Below, piece by piece: positions 43,084-49,662 of a DNA stretch of 49,662 nt. The DNA is taken from NCBI GenBank assembly GCA_021373255.1, contig JAJFTD010000106.1, positions 1 to 49,662 of the forward strand, given 5' to 3'. A program made the translations under genes and the position numbers. Position 1 is the first letter of the stretch. Each line of letters opens with the position of its first letter. Source of the DNA: a bacterium (GTDB taxonomy: Bacteria > Armatimonadota > UBA5829). Under the pieces are notes generated by a model. The model did no database searches, had not been told where the DNA came from, and saw only the letters and a program-made list of their open reading frames with translations.

Positions 43084-44358
43084 TTATACTTCGAATCTGA
43101 ATTTGCTGCCGCCTATTTGGATTTCATCGCCAGGAGTTAGTTTTTGCTCGGTAATTTTAGCGCCGTTGACGAATGTGCCGTTTGCGCTGCCCTCATCGCG
43201 GATGGTGTATGTGCCGTTGCCGCTGGTGATAATCGCATGGCGTCGGGAGGCGGTGCTGTCGGAAGTGAGTGCGATTTGATTCGCTGCTTCTCTGCCGATC
43301 ACGGCTGTTCCCGTGGGAATGTCAAGTATTTGGGCCATGTATACACCCTGCGTGCCAACCAGTCTGGGGCCGCTCGATGCACCTTGCGCAGGTGCCGCGA
43401 ATGGCGATGAACCGGAAGCGATGCTGCAGGCACAGTTGCCGTTGGCATCCTTCTTTTGACCACAGAACTGGCACACAGTGGGGTCAATGGCCGGAGCCTG
43501 CGGCTGAAGTTCACCAGGCTGACCGTTGCCGTTCTGAGGCAAATCTACACCCATCTTCTTGAGCGCGCTCTCAGCGGTCACTCCCTTTGATTTCAATATT
43601 GAATAAAACACCACGATGATGATGCCAAGGAACACGAAACCGACTATGGTCGGCAGGATATACGCTGCTCCTCCAGTCTTTTTCGCAGATGCGTCGGGGC
43701 TTACGGCAGCATGCTCGGATGCGGCAGGGATAGCGAGTGTGTCTATGTCTCCCGAGACCTTAATGTCACGCTCGAACCCCGGCGTCTTGCGCTTTTGGTG
43801 TATCTCAATGTCGGAATCGATGGTCTTCTCAACGCCATCTGCTTTCACTTTGACATTGATTTCGCCCGTAGCGATGTTGGCAAACGTTGCCACGCCCTCA
43901 TCCGCCGGCGTAACCACCGCAGTCATACCCGTACCCTCGCCGTCAGTGATGTTCACTACAGCAGCCACAATCGGCGCGCCATCCTCGGAGACGATCCTGA
44001 GCCTGGCGCTCCTCACATATTGAAAATCATCACTGCTGAGTTCAATCGGCTTCGCGGACTTGGGGTCCTTGGGTGCGGCATAATCAGTGATGGCCATATT
44101 ACCGGTGCGCTTGTCCATCACATATAGTTTGCCATCTGTGAACTTGGCTGGAATGGTCGCCGGGTCGATCTCAGCACCCTTACCTTTGAACCGTTCTGGG
44201 GTGGTAACACGTTCGGCCCCGAGGCCATCTTTGTAGGAAAGCCAATAGACATAGCTCCCCTTCTTTTCAATGCTGATCTTAACTCCCGCGCTAGTCGCGC
44301 CGGCAATCAGCAGCAGAGTTATAAAACTAATGAGGACTTTCTTTACGATGTTAATAAT
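43084..44358 (-). CDS. Signal-anchored FHA protein, likely starting at an ATT codon
   Basis: The C-terminal FHA domain (TAVIGREAANQIAL, SRRHAII, GSANGTFVNG) and a CQFCGQKKDANGNCACS zinc knuckle are cytoplasmic. A membrane helix lies before them (YILPTIVGFVFLGIIIVVF) and an external beta domain (ARLRIVSEDGAPIVAAVV) before that. No ATG, GTG or TTG explains the region upstream of 44121, yet the frame stays open to 44358. Reading it gives KKVLISFITLLLIAGATSA, a classic signal peptide, then mature sequence. ATT at 44358 has AAAGGAG six bases upstream; ATC at 44349 is less well placed. A GTG at 44121 is the conservative alternative (345 residues). With the extension there are 424 residues. It is the first FHA gene after nnr. 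Confidence 0.75.
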   Translation of the reverse strand: MINIVKKVLISFITLLLIAGATSAGVKISIEKKGSYVYWLSYKDGLGAERVTTPERFKGKGAEIDPATIPAKFTDGKLYVMDKRTGNMAITDYAAPKDPKSAKPIELSSDDFQYVRSARLRIVSEDGAPIVAAVVNITDGEGTGMTAVVTPADEGVATFANIATGEINVKVKADGVEKTIDSDIEIHQKRKTPGFERDIKVSGDIDTLAIPAASEHAAVSPDASAKKTGGAAYILPTIVGFVFLGIIIVVFYSILKSKGVTAESALKKMGVDLPQNGNGQPGELQPQAPAIDPTVCQFCGQKKDANGNCACSIASGSSPFAAPAQGASSGPRLVGTQGVYMAQILDIPTGTAVIGREAANQIALTSDSTASRRHAIITSGNGTYTIRDEGSANGTFVNGAKITEQKLTPGDEIQIGGSKFRFEV

Positions 44359-44369
44359 CCCTCACTCCT

Positions 44370-45965
44370 TTACTCAAAACTAGGCATAGCGGCCAAGACT
44401 TCCTGTATAGCCGCAGGCAGCGAATCGACAAGATCAGATGCTAGCATAGATGCCTCGCCAAGTCTTTCAGCGGCAAGCTCACCTGCTCGGCCGTGGACAT
44501 ATACGGCAGATGTCGCAATTCCCCATGGCTGCATTTCACTCTGCGCCAGTAGGCCGCCGATCATTCCTGACAACACATCGCCCGTGCCGCCTGTAGCCAT
44601 TCCGGGAGTGCCCGATGTGTTGATCCAGGCTTTGCCCTCCGGTTCGGCGATCACAGTGCGGGCACCTTTGAGCACTACCGTTACACCATATTTACTAGCA
44701 AATTTACTTGCTATATCTAACCTGTTAGACTGTACTTCAGCGGCAGTAGTTCCTTCCAGAGTCGCCATCTCGCCTGGGTGTGGTGTGATAATCACAGGCG
44801 CCTTGCATTTTTTTAGCACATTCAGGTTAGTCGATAGAGCAAATAATGCGTCGGCATCAATTATCGCCGGTTTATCCAAATGCCGCATCAACTCAAGCGT
44901 GAAAGCAATAGTATCCTCGTTCCTGCCAAACCCGGGGCCGATGACAACAGAGTCGCGCTTTGCGATGATCTCCAGCACGCTGTCAAGAGATTTCATACCA
45001 AACGCGCGTGCATCATCCGCCTGCAGAACTGGGATTGTCATAGCCTCAGTTAGCTTGACTTCCATTATGTCATTAAGCGACTCGGGCACAGCCAGAGTGA
45101 CCAATCCGGTCCCCACTCTCAGCGCGCCCTGAGCTGACAATGTAGCCGCGCCCGTCATGCCCACCGATCCTGCGACGATTGCCACATGGCCAAACGTCCC
45201 CTTGTGCGCGAAGCGTGGGCGATATGCTTCCGGCCAGAACACTGTTTTCGAGTTCAGAAGATAGATATTTGAGCCGTTGTCAGCCAACGCCTCCTTGGGA
45301 ATACCTATATCCGCCACGATCAACTTCCCAGCCAAGCCCGCACCATCGGAGGCTGTCACTAGGCCGATCTTTGGCAAAGCGAATGTGACGGTGACCTCGG
45401 CCCGGACAGCATCTTCCATGCGAAGCATGTCTGACCCAAGGGCCTTGCCCGTGTCCGCATCGATACCTGATGGAATATCTACTGCGAGCAGCGGCACAAT
45501 CCTTTCATTCATGCAGCCGACGACCTTTGCCGCATCTGGGCGAAGTTCGCCTTTGATGCCGGTGCCCAGCAGCGCGTCGATCACCAGATCGCATTCCGCG
45601 ATAGCTGCCTTGAGCTTGCGAGTGCTGCCGGAGTTATCTATATCCAGCTTCATCTTCTCCGCAATCTCGATATTGGTAAGCGCGTCACCCTTGGCTGCAG
45701 ATCGGTTGCCAAAATAGAAAATTCTTACATGAGCCCCAGCGTTGTGCAAAAATCTCGCGACAACGAAGCCGTCTCCGCCGTTGTTGCCCTGCCCCGCGAC
45801 AACAACCACGTTCTTCCTATGCACACCGCCCAGCATCTCTACAGCCGCATTGAACACTGCGCGACCTGCGTTTTCCATCAGCAGCACGCTGGGAATGCCG
45901 TATTCTTCTGTGGCGCGCCTGTCCAGGTTACGCATCTGCTCGGCGGTTACCACGCTGATTTTCAT
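44370..45965 (-). CDS. nnr: Bifunctional NAD(P)H-hydrate epimerase / ADP-dependent dehydratase
   Basis: This enzyme repairs hydrated NADH and NADPH: the N-terminal half epimerises and the C-terminal half dehydrates with ADP. The 531 residues show RNLDRRATEEYGIPSVLLME, VVAGQGNNGGDGFVVARFL and LVIDALLGTGIKGELR in the epimerase. The dehydratase has AIVAGSVGMTGAATLSAQGA, VVIGPGFGRNEDT, VIITPHPGEMATLEG, and NTSGTPGMATGGTGDVLSGM. The ATG at 45965 follows GGAGGG by about seven bases. It begins two bases after acpS. The usual acpS-nnr pair is intact; the FHA genes downstream may be co-transcribed. Confidence 0.95.
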   Translation of the reverse strand: MKISVVTAEQMRNLDRRATEEYGIPSVLLMENAGRAVFNAAVEMLGGVHRKNVVVVAGQGNNGGDGFVVARFLHNAGAHVRIFYFGNRSAAKGDALTNIEIAEKMKLDIDNSGSTRKLKAAIAECDLVIDALLGTGIKGELRPDAAKVVGCMNERIVPLLAVDIPSGIDADTGKALGSDMLRMEDAVRAEVTVTFALPKIGLVTASDGAGLAGKLIVADIGIPKEALADNGSNIYLLNSKTVFWPEAYRPRFAHKGTFGHVAIVAGSVGMTGAATLSAQGALRVGTGLVTLAVPESLNDIMEVKLTEAMTIPVLQADDARAFGMKSLDSVLEIIAKRDSVVIGPGFGRNEDTIAFTLELMRHLDKPAIIDADALFALSTNLNVLKKCKAPVIITPHPGEMATLEGTTAAEVQSNRLDIASKFASKYGVTVVLKGARTVIAEPEGKAWINTSGTPGMATGGTGDVLSGMIGGLLAQSEMQPWGIATSAVYVHGRAGELAAERLGEASMLASDLVDSLPAAIQEVLAAMPSFE

Positions 45966-45967
45966 AT

Positions 45968-46324
45968 TTAACCCTCCACCACGGCCACCGCCGAGGCGTA
46001 GTGCTTTGTGTGCGAGACGCTCAAATGGACCTTTGCACCACCAGCCACGTCTTTGGCTTTTCCATGCAGGATCACCTCAGGCTTGCCTTCGGAGTTGTTC
46101 GTCACTTCCACATCCTGCCATGAAAACGAATGCCCCAAAGCTTTGGCGACTGCTTCCTTGGCGGCGAACCTTGCAGCTAGATGCAGATACATCGATGGCT
46201 TGCCCAGCGAGTAATCAAGCTCTGATTGCGAAAATACACGCCGAAGGAAAGCTTCTTCGCGTTCACAAAGATCGCGGATGCGCTCGGTCTCCACTATGTC
46301 TGTCCCCACACCAAGTATCGGCAT
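45968..46324 (-). CDS. acpS: Holo-[acyl-carrier-protein] synthase
   Basis: The enzyme transfers 4'-phosphopantetheine from CoA to acyl carrier protein. The 118 residues, usual for AcpS, carry GVGTDIVETERI with the metal Asp, FAAKEAVAKAL with the second metal ligand Glu, and VHLSVSHTKHYASAVAVVE at the end. The ATG at 46324 has GGAG five bases upstream. It links to CoA supply (coaBC is elsewhere in the window) and heads the acpS-nnr operon. Confidence 0.95.
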   Translation of the reverse strand: MPILGVGTDIVETERIRDLCEREEAFLRRVFSQSELDYSLGKPSMYLHLAARFAAKEAVAKALGHSFSWQDVEVTNNSEGKPEVILHGKAKDVAGGAKVHLSVSHTKHYASAVAVVEG

Positions 46325-46426
46325 ATTTACTCCAATTGTTTTCCCTTACCGGTTAGTTCTTTCTACAACGGCGTCAAGAATCCTGCGTAAGAATGGGGGT
46401 TGGGAGGTAGGGGATGGGGGTTAGGC

Positions 46427-46466
46427 AAAAAGTTCGGGCACATCTCCGATCTGCGCCGAACTTTTT
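46427..46466. terminator. Perfect 11-bp hairpin between acpS and yjbQ
   Basis: AAAAAGTTCGG (46427-46437) pairs with CCGAACTTTTT (46456-46466) across an 18-base loop. The arms begin with A5 and end with T5, so it can act in both directions, yet neither flanking gene points into it. Its AAGTTCGGGCACATCTC is also at about 15210, so it belongs to a dispersed repeat. Confidence 0.45.
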
Positions 46467-46480
46467 GGGCGTGATATGCG

Positions 46481-46510
46481 TTGACGGATAGCTCACCTGG
46501 TAGCTAAAAT
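46481..46510 (+). promoter_or_regulatory. Candidate yjbQ promoter
   Basis: TTGACG (46481-46486), 18 bases, TAAAAT (46505-46510). The leader would be about 23 nt, just enough for the GGGAGAG site. Confidence 0.5.
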
Positions 46511-46539
46511 GCTTTCATCACATTTAGGGAGAGCAAGCA

Positions 46540-46953
46540 TTGAAATCACATACTAAGTATCTTTGGTTCAATACGCAGAAGCGGCGGGAGTTGGTTAATA
46601 TTACTGACCAGTGCGAAGCGGAGTTGGCGGCGAGTGAGATTCAAGAGGGGATGATGCTCGTGTCGGCTATGCATATTACAGCCGGGGTTTGGGTGAATGA
46701 TAATGAGCCGGGGATATGGCAGGACGCAATGGATATGCTGGAACGGCTTGCGCCCGAAGGACCGGATTATCGACACCATCACACCGGTGAAGATAATGGC
46801 CACGCGCACCTCAAGAACCTGCTCATGCATCATCAGGTTATAATACCGATCACTGATGGGCAGATGGACCTTGGGCCGTGGCAGACCATATTCTATGCCG
46901 AGTTTGATGGGCAGAGGCGGAAGCGGGTTATTATCAAGATCATTGGGGAGTGA
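46540..46953 (+). CDS. yjbQ: UPF0047 / YjbQ protein
   Basis: This 137-residue family member is found in most phyla. Some members show weak thiamine phosphate synthase activity; the true function is open. Landmarks: [22 protein letters not shown] (metal and phosphate site), [21 protein letters not shown] with the His cluster, and [19 protein letters not shown]. The TTG start at 46540 has GGGAGAG six bases upstream. It is the only plus-strand gene in this part of the window. A thiamine link with thi4 at 33050 would be speculative. Confidence 0.92.
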   Translation: MKSHTKYLWFNTQKRRELVNITDQCEAELAASEIQEGMMLVSAMHITAGVWVNDNEPGIWQDAMDMLERLAPEGPDYRHHHTGEDNGHAHLKNLLMHHQVIIPITDGQMDLGPWQTIFYAEFDGQRRKRVIIKIIGE

Positions 46954-46955
46954 GG

Positions 46956-49277
46956 TCAGCCTAGCATGCTTCTGAGGAGGAATGCCGCGCCCTCTTTGTC
47001 CAGTGGTTCGTTGTTGTTGCCACACTTAGGAGACTGGATGCAGGACGGGCAGCCGTCTTCACAGGGGCATTCCAGTATGTTGACCAAAGTAGCGGTTAGC
47101 AGCTCTTCTATTCGATCATAGGCAGTGCGCGCGAGGCCGACACCGCCTGCGTGGCCATCGTAGATGAAGATAGCGGCTTTATCTTCTGTGTCGGGATGGT
47201 TGGGGTGTGAAACACCGCCGATGTCCTGGCGGTCGCACAGTGCGAATAGGGGCAGCAGGCCTATGGCAGCGTGCTCGACAGCGTGGATAGAGCCGCCGAG
47301 GTCGAAGCCTCGTTCTTGAAGCTCACCTACCAGTTCGTCCGGCACGGTTATCCAGACTGCTTCTGTGTGCAGCACAGTCTCCGGGAGGTCCAGGGGGATC
47401 TTGTCCAGCACCTCGTCGCTGAACAACTGCTTTCGCCAGAAGTGTGTGACTCGGTTGCCTACTATGACGTCACCGAATTTGATCTTGGTCGACGCTCGTC
47501 GGTCGTCGGTTGTCGATTCCGAACCTATGGCTTCGGGGACTGGTATCAGATCGCGGGACTCTGCTTCGGCTTCTACTGACACCCGGGTGTGATCGCCTGG
47601 GGTGGTATAGTAGTACACTTCACTTTTTTCTACATATGCGGCTTTAGCAATTACATCCAGCTTGGTTACCACATAGCTCTCGCCGCTGTGCAGGTATACA
47701 GCGCCGGGGTGGACGGTGTCGAAGACGCTTGCGCCATCTACAGTGCCAAGCATCGCGCCACCACCCTCTACGGAGACAATGCTGTAACTGCCCCCCGCGG
47801 CTGAGCGGATATTCACATCGGCGGCGGGATAAGTAGAACCGGTCCAGAACCAGCGCTTGCGGAACTCCAGTTGGCCGAAATCGCCAAGCATTCCCAATAT
47901 TTCCCACGCTCGCTCACCGAAAATGCGCTCAACTTCGTTCTTATCAATAGGTATCTCATACGCCGCGCAAAGCAGATGGTCGGCGAGTATATATGGGTTT
48001 TGAGAGTCGATAATAGCGCGCTCGTGCTCGGACGAAAAGAAGTAGTCGGGGTTGCGCATCATATATTGGTCGATGGGATTATCCAGGGCGATGAGCACTG
48101 CAAGCGACTCCTGCACCCCTCGCCCCGCACGCCCTGCCTGCTGCCACGTGCTCGCTACCGTGCCGGGGTAACCGGTCATCACCACGGCGTCCAGCCCGCC
48201 TATGTCCACACCTACCTCAAGGGCTGTGGTCGAAGTGACACCGATCAGCTCACCATCAAAAAGTTTACGTTCTATCTCACGACGATCAGCCGGGCGATAA
48301 CCTGCGCGGTAGGCTATTATCTTATCGGCGTTGGGTGACTTCTCATCGTGCAGCGCCGTGCGTGCATAGCGGAGAATTAGTTCGGCAGTCTTTCTAGCCT
48401 TAGTAAATACGATGCTCCGCACGTCGGACTCTACCATCCTCGTGAACAGGCTCACAGCCTCGGAGTTGGCACTACGACGTTCCCCTTTGCCGGCGAGATG
48501 CGGTGGGTTCCAGAATGCGAACACTTTACGGCCGGAGGGTGAGCCATCACTGTCGATCACCCGCGCGTCGACACCGGTTAGGTCCTTAACCAGCCTACCG
48601 GGATCGTTCACTGTGGCTGACGCGCATACAAACTGCGGGTGCGAACCGTAGTACTCGGCGATTCGGCGCAGGCGGCGGATTACGTTCGCCACATGCGCTC
48701 CGAACACACCACGGTACATGTGCACCTCGTCGATCACTATATACTTCAAATTTCTGAATAGATCTGACCATGTGGAGTGATACGGGAGAATGCCGACATG
48801 GAGCATATCCGGGTTGGTGAGCACGATGTTGGCTGTAGATTTGATGAACGGCCGCTCCTGGCGCGGGGTGTCGCCATCATATGTCGCCGCTTTGATCGAC
48901 TCCATCCCATATTGTTTGAGCTTGCCGAGTTGGTCCTGCGCGAGAGCTTTTGTGGGATAGATATAAAGTGCGCGGGATCGGCGGTCGAGTTCCAGTGACT
49001 CTATAACCGGCACATTGTAGCACAGGGTTTTGCCGCTGGCAGTTGCAGTGACGACAACTATGTTCTCGCCACGCCTCACTGCTTCGATGGATTCGGCTTG
49101 GTGGGAGTAGAATCTATCGATGCCCATACGGCGCAGCGCGGCAGCGGTCTCGCCACTCACCGGAGGCTCGACTTCGCTATAAACAGCCGACCTGCGCCCG
49201 ATGAGCTCGACGTGCGCGATCTGGCCCTTGTATTCCTTAGAGGACTTCACGGTATCAAGGAATCGCAGTGCATCCAT
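46956..49277 (-). CDS. DEAD/DEAH-box helicase with C-terminal DUF1998 cysteines (MrfA / YprA-like)
   Basis: This ATP-dependent 3'-5' DNA helicase of the Hrq1/MrfA group is, in Bacillus, a mitomycin-damage repair factor. The 773 residues have FYSHQAESIEAVRRGENIVV (Q motif), TATASGKTLCYN (Walker A), VIDEVHMY (DEVH), CASATVNDP, VGVDIGGLDAVVMTGYPG and QQAGRAGRG. The C-terminal four-Cys site is ECPCEDGCPSCIQSPKCGN, as in MrfA. The ATG at 49277 lies two bases after the tatC stop. Association with tatC is unusual and probably incidental. No LexA box is seen for it. Confidence 0.93.
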   Translation of the reverse strand: MDALRFLDTVKSSKEYKGQIAHVELIGRRSAVYSEVEPPVSGETAAALRRMGIDRFYSHQAESIEAVRRGENIVVVTATASGKTLCYNVPVIESLELDRRSRALYIYPTKALAQDQLGKLKQYGMESIKAATYDGDTPRQERPFIKSTANIVLTNPDMLHVGILPYHSTWSDLFRNLKYIVIDEVHMYRGVFGAHVANVIRRLRRIAEYYGSHPQFVCASATVNDPGRLVKDLTGVDARVIDSDGSPSGRKVFAFWNPPHLAGKGERRSANSEAVSLFTRMVESDVRSIVFTKARKTAELILRYARTALHDEKSPNADKIIAYRAGYRPADRREIERKLFDGELIGVTSTTALEVGVDIGGLDAVVMTGYPGTVASTWQQAGRAGRGVQESLAVLIALDNPIDQYMMRNPDYFFSSEHERAIIDSQNPYILADHLLCAAYEIPIDKNEVERIFGERAWEILGMLGDFGQLEFRKRWFWTGSTYPAADVNIRSAAGGSYSIVSVEGGGAMLGTVDGASVFDTVHPGAVYLHSGESYVVTKLDVIAKAAYVEKSEVYYYTTPGDHTRVSVEAEAESRDLIPVPEAIGSESTTDDRRASTKIKFGDVIVGNRVTHFWRKQLFSDEVLDKIPLDLPETVLHTEAVWITVPDELVGELQERGFDLGGSIHAVEHAAIGLLPLFALCDRQDIGGVSHPNHPDTEDKAAIFIYDGHAGGVGLARTAYDRIEELLTATLVNILECPCEDGCPSCIQSPKCGNNNEPLDKEGAAFLLRSMLG

Positions 49278-49279
49278 GT

Positions 49280-49662
49280 TTAAATATACTTACGTTTCCT
49301 CTCCGTGAGTTTCACAAGAAAAATGCCCAGGAAGTAGAGGAACACCATAGGCACAGCGGCCATGATCATACTGAAGGCATCGTTGGAGGGTGTGGCGATT
49401 GCAGCGACCGTCGCAATAAGGACCACCGCCACCCGCCATTGGTTCCACAGCATTTTAGAACTCACAATGCCGATCTTTGCGAGCAGCATCATGATAATGG
49501 GGAGTTGGAACAGTATGCCGAACACCAATAGCATCTTCACACTGAAGATCACGCTGCCCTGCACACTGGGCCTGAGTTCCGCGTTTTTAGGAACATAGCT
49601 GGCGAACCATTGGAATGCAAACGGCAAAATGCTGTAGCACAGCACCACACCAAACGCAAATA
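49280..49662 (-). CDS. tatC: Twin-arginine translocase subunit TatC, 5' end cut by window
   Basis: This is the C-terminal half of TatC, the receptor of the Tat protein-export system in the inner membrane. The visible part holds the last transmembrane segments (FSVKMLLVFGILFQLPIIMML, split here by the ILF turn; VAVVLIATVAAIATPSNDAFSM; AVPMVFLYFLGIFL) and ends with a basic tail ERKRKYI. The LFQLPIIM motif and ATPSNDAFSM are typical. The start lies outside the window. Complete TatC is about 250 residues, so about half is missing. Confidence 0.93.
   Translation of the reverse strand, partial: FAFGVVLCYSILPFAFQWFASYVPKNAELRPSVQGSVIFSVKMLLVFGILFQLPIIMMLLAKIGIVSSKMLWNQWRVAVVLIATVAAIATPSNDAFSMIMAAVPMVFLYFLGIFLVKLTERKRKYI

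Overview
The window is about 49.7 kb of gene-dense bacterial chromosome of moderately high GC. No rRNA, tRNA, CRISPR array, transposase or phage gene was seen. The mix of traits suggests a diderm lineage related to Terrabacteria, and Armatimonadota is my best guess at low to moderate confidence. Those traits are PEP-CTERM proteins, an outer-membrane barrel ending in Phe, a RemA-type DUF370 gene, a KGG stress protein, GHL10-type glycosidases, and a Gram-positive-type LexA box (CGAAC-N4-GTTCG) in a dinB promoter. Most genes lie on the minus strand. TTG and GTG starts with good ribosome binding sites are frequent.

Left part (1-11.6 kb, minus). A corrinoid protein (cut by the window edge), a secreted OB-like protein and an ASKHA/ferredoxin corrinoid activator (RACo-like) come first. 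Next is a tightly packed housekeeping operon that starts from a strong promoter at 11542-11570: remA, gmk, coaBC, metK, priA, then def, fmt and a TPR protein leading into the corrinoid activator. A repeat-rich gap separates priA from def.

Middle (11.6-30.5 kb). This part holds a nucleoside hydrolase, a secreted GH9-like protein, an ACT-domain protein plus DUF711 pair (+), a lone hypothetical gene embedded in foldback and direct repeats, a beta-barrel protein, and a paaK-ACT-paaK aryl-CoA ligase cluster. It continues with an SOS-controlled operon (small DUF6504-like protein, dinB, DUF72), a PfkB kinase, a KGG protein with a terminator, an MFS transporter and serA.

Right part (30.5-49.7 kb, mostly minus). 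Two tandem PEP-CTERM paralogues each keep a sigma70-type promoter. After them comes thi4 (non-suicidal His type) behind a TPP riboswitch, then two secreted proteins (GHL10 glycosidase, MBL hydrolase). A signalling island of six genes follows: a Ser/Thr kinase, a PP2C phosphatase, three FHA proteins and a vWA protein. It adjoins nnr (NAD(P)HX repair) and acpS. The end holds yjbQ (+), an MrfA-like DNA repair helicase and the 3' part of tatC.

The most interesting element is the signalling island. Its vWA protein and one FHA protein share N-terminal threonine repeats (T-Q-[IM]-G type) that look like kinase targets for FHA reading. A membrane FHA protein appears to start at an ATT codon that would add a signal peptide. 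Families of hairpin repeats are scattered between genes throughout.
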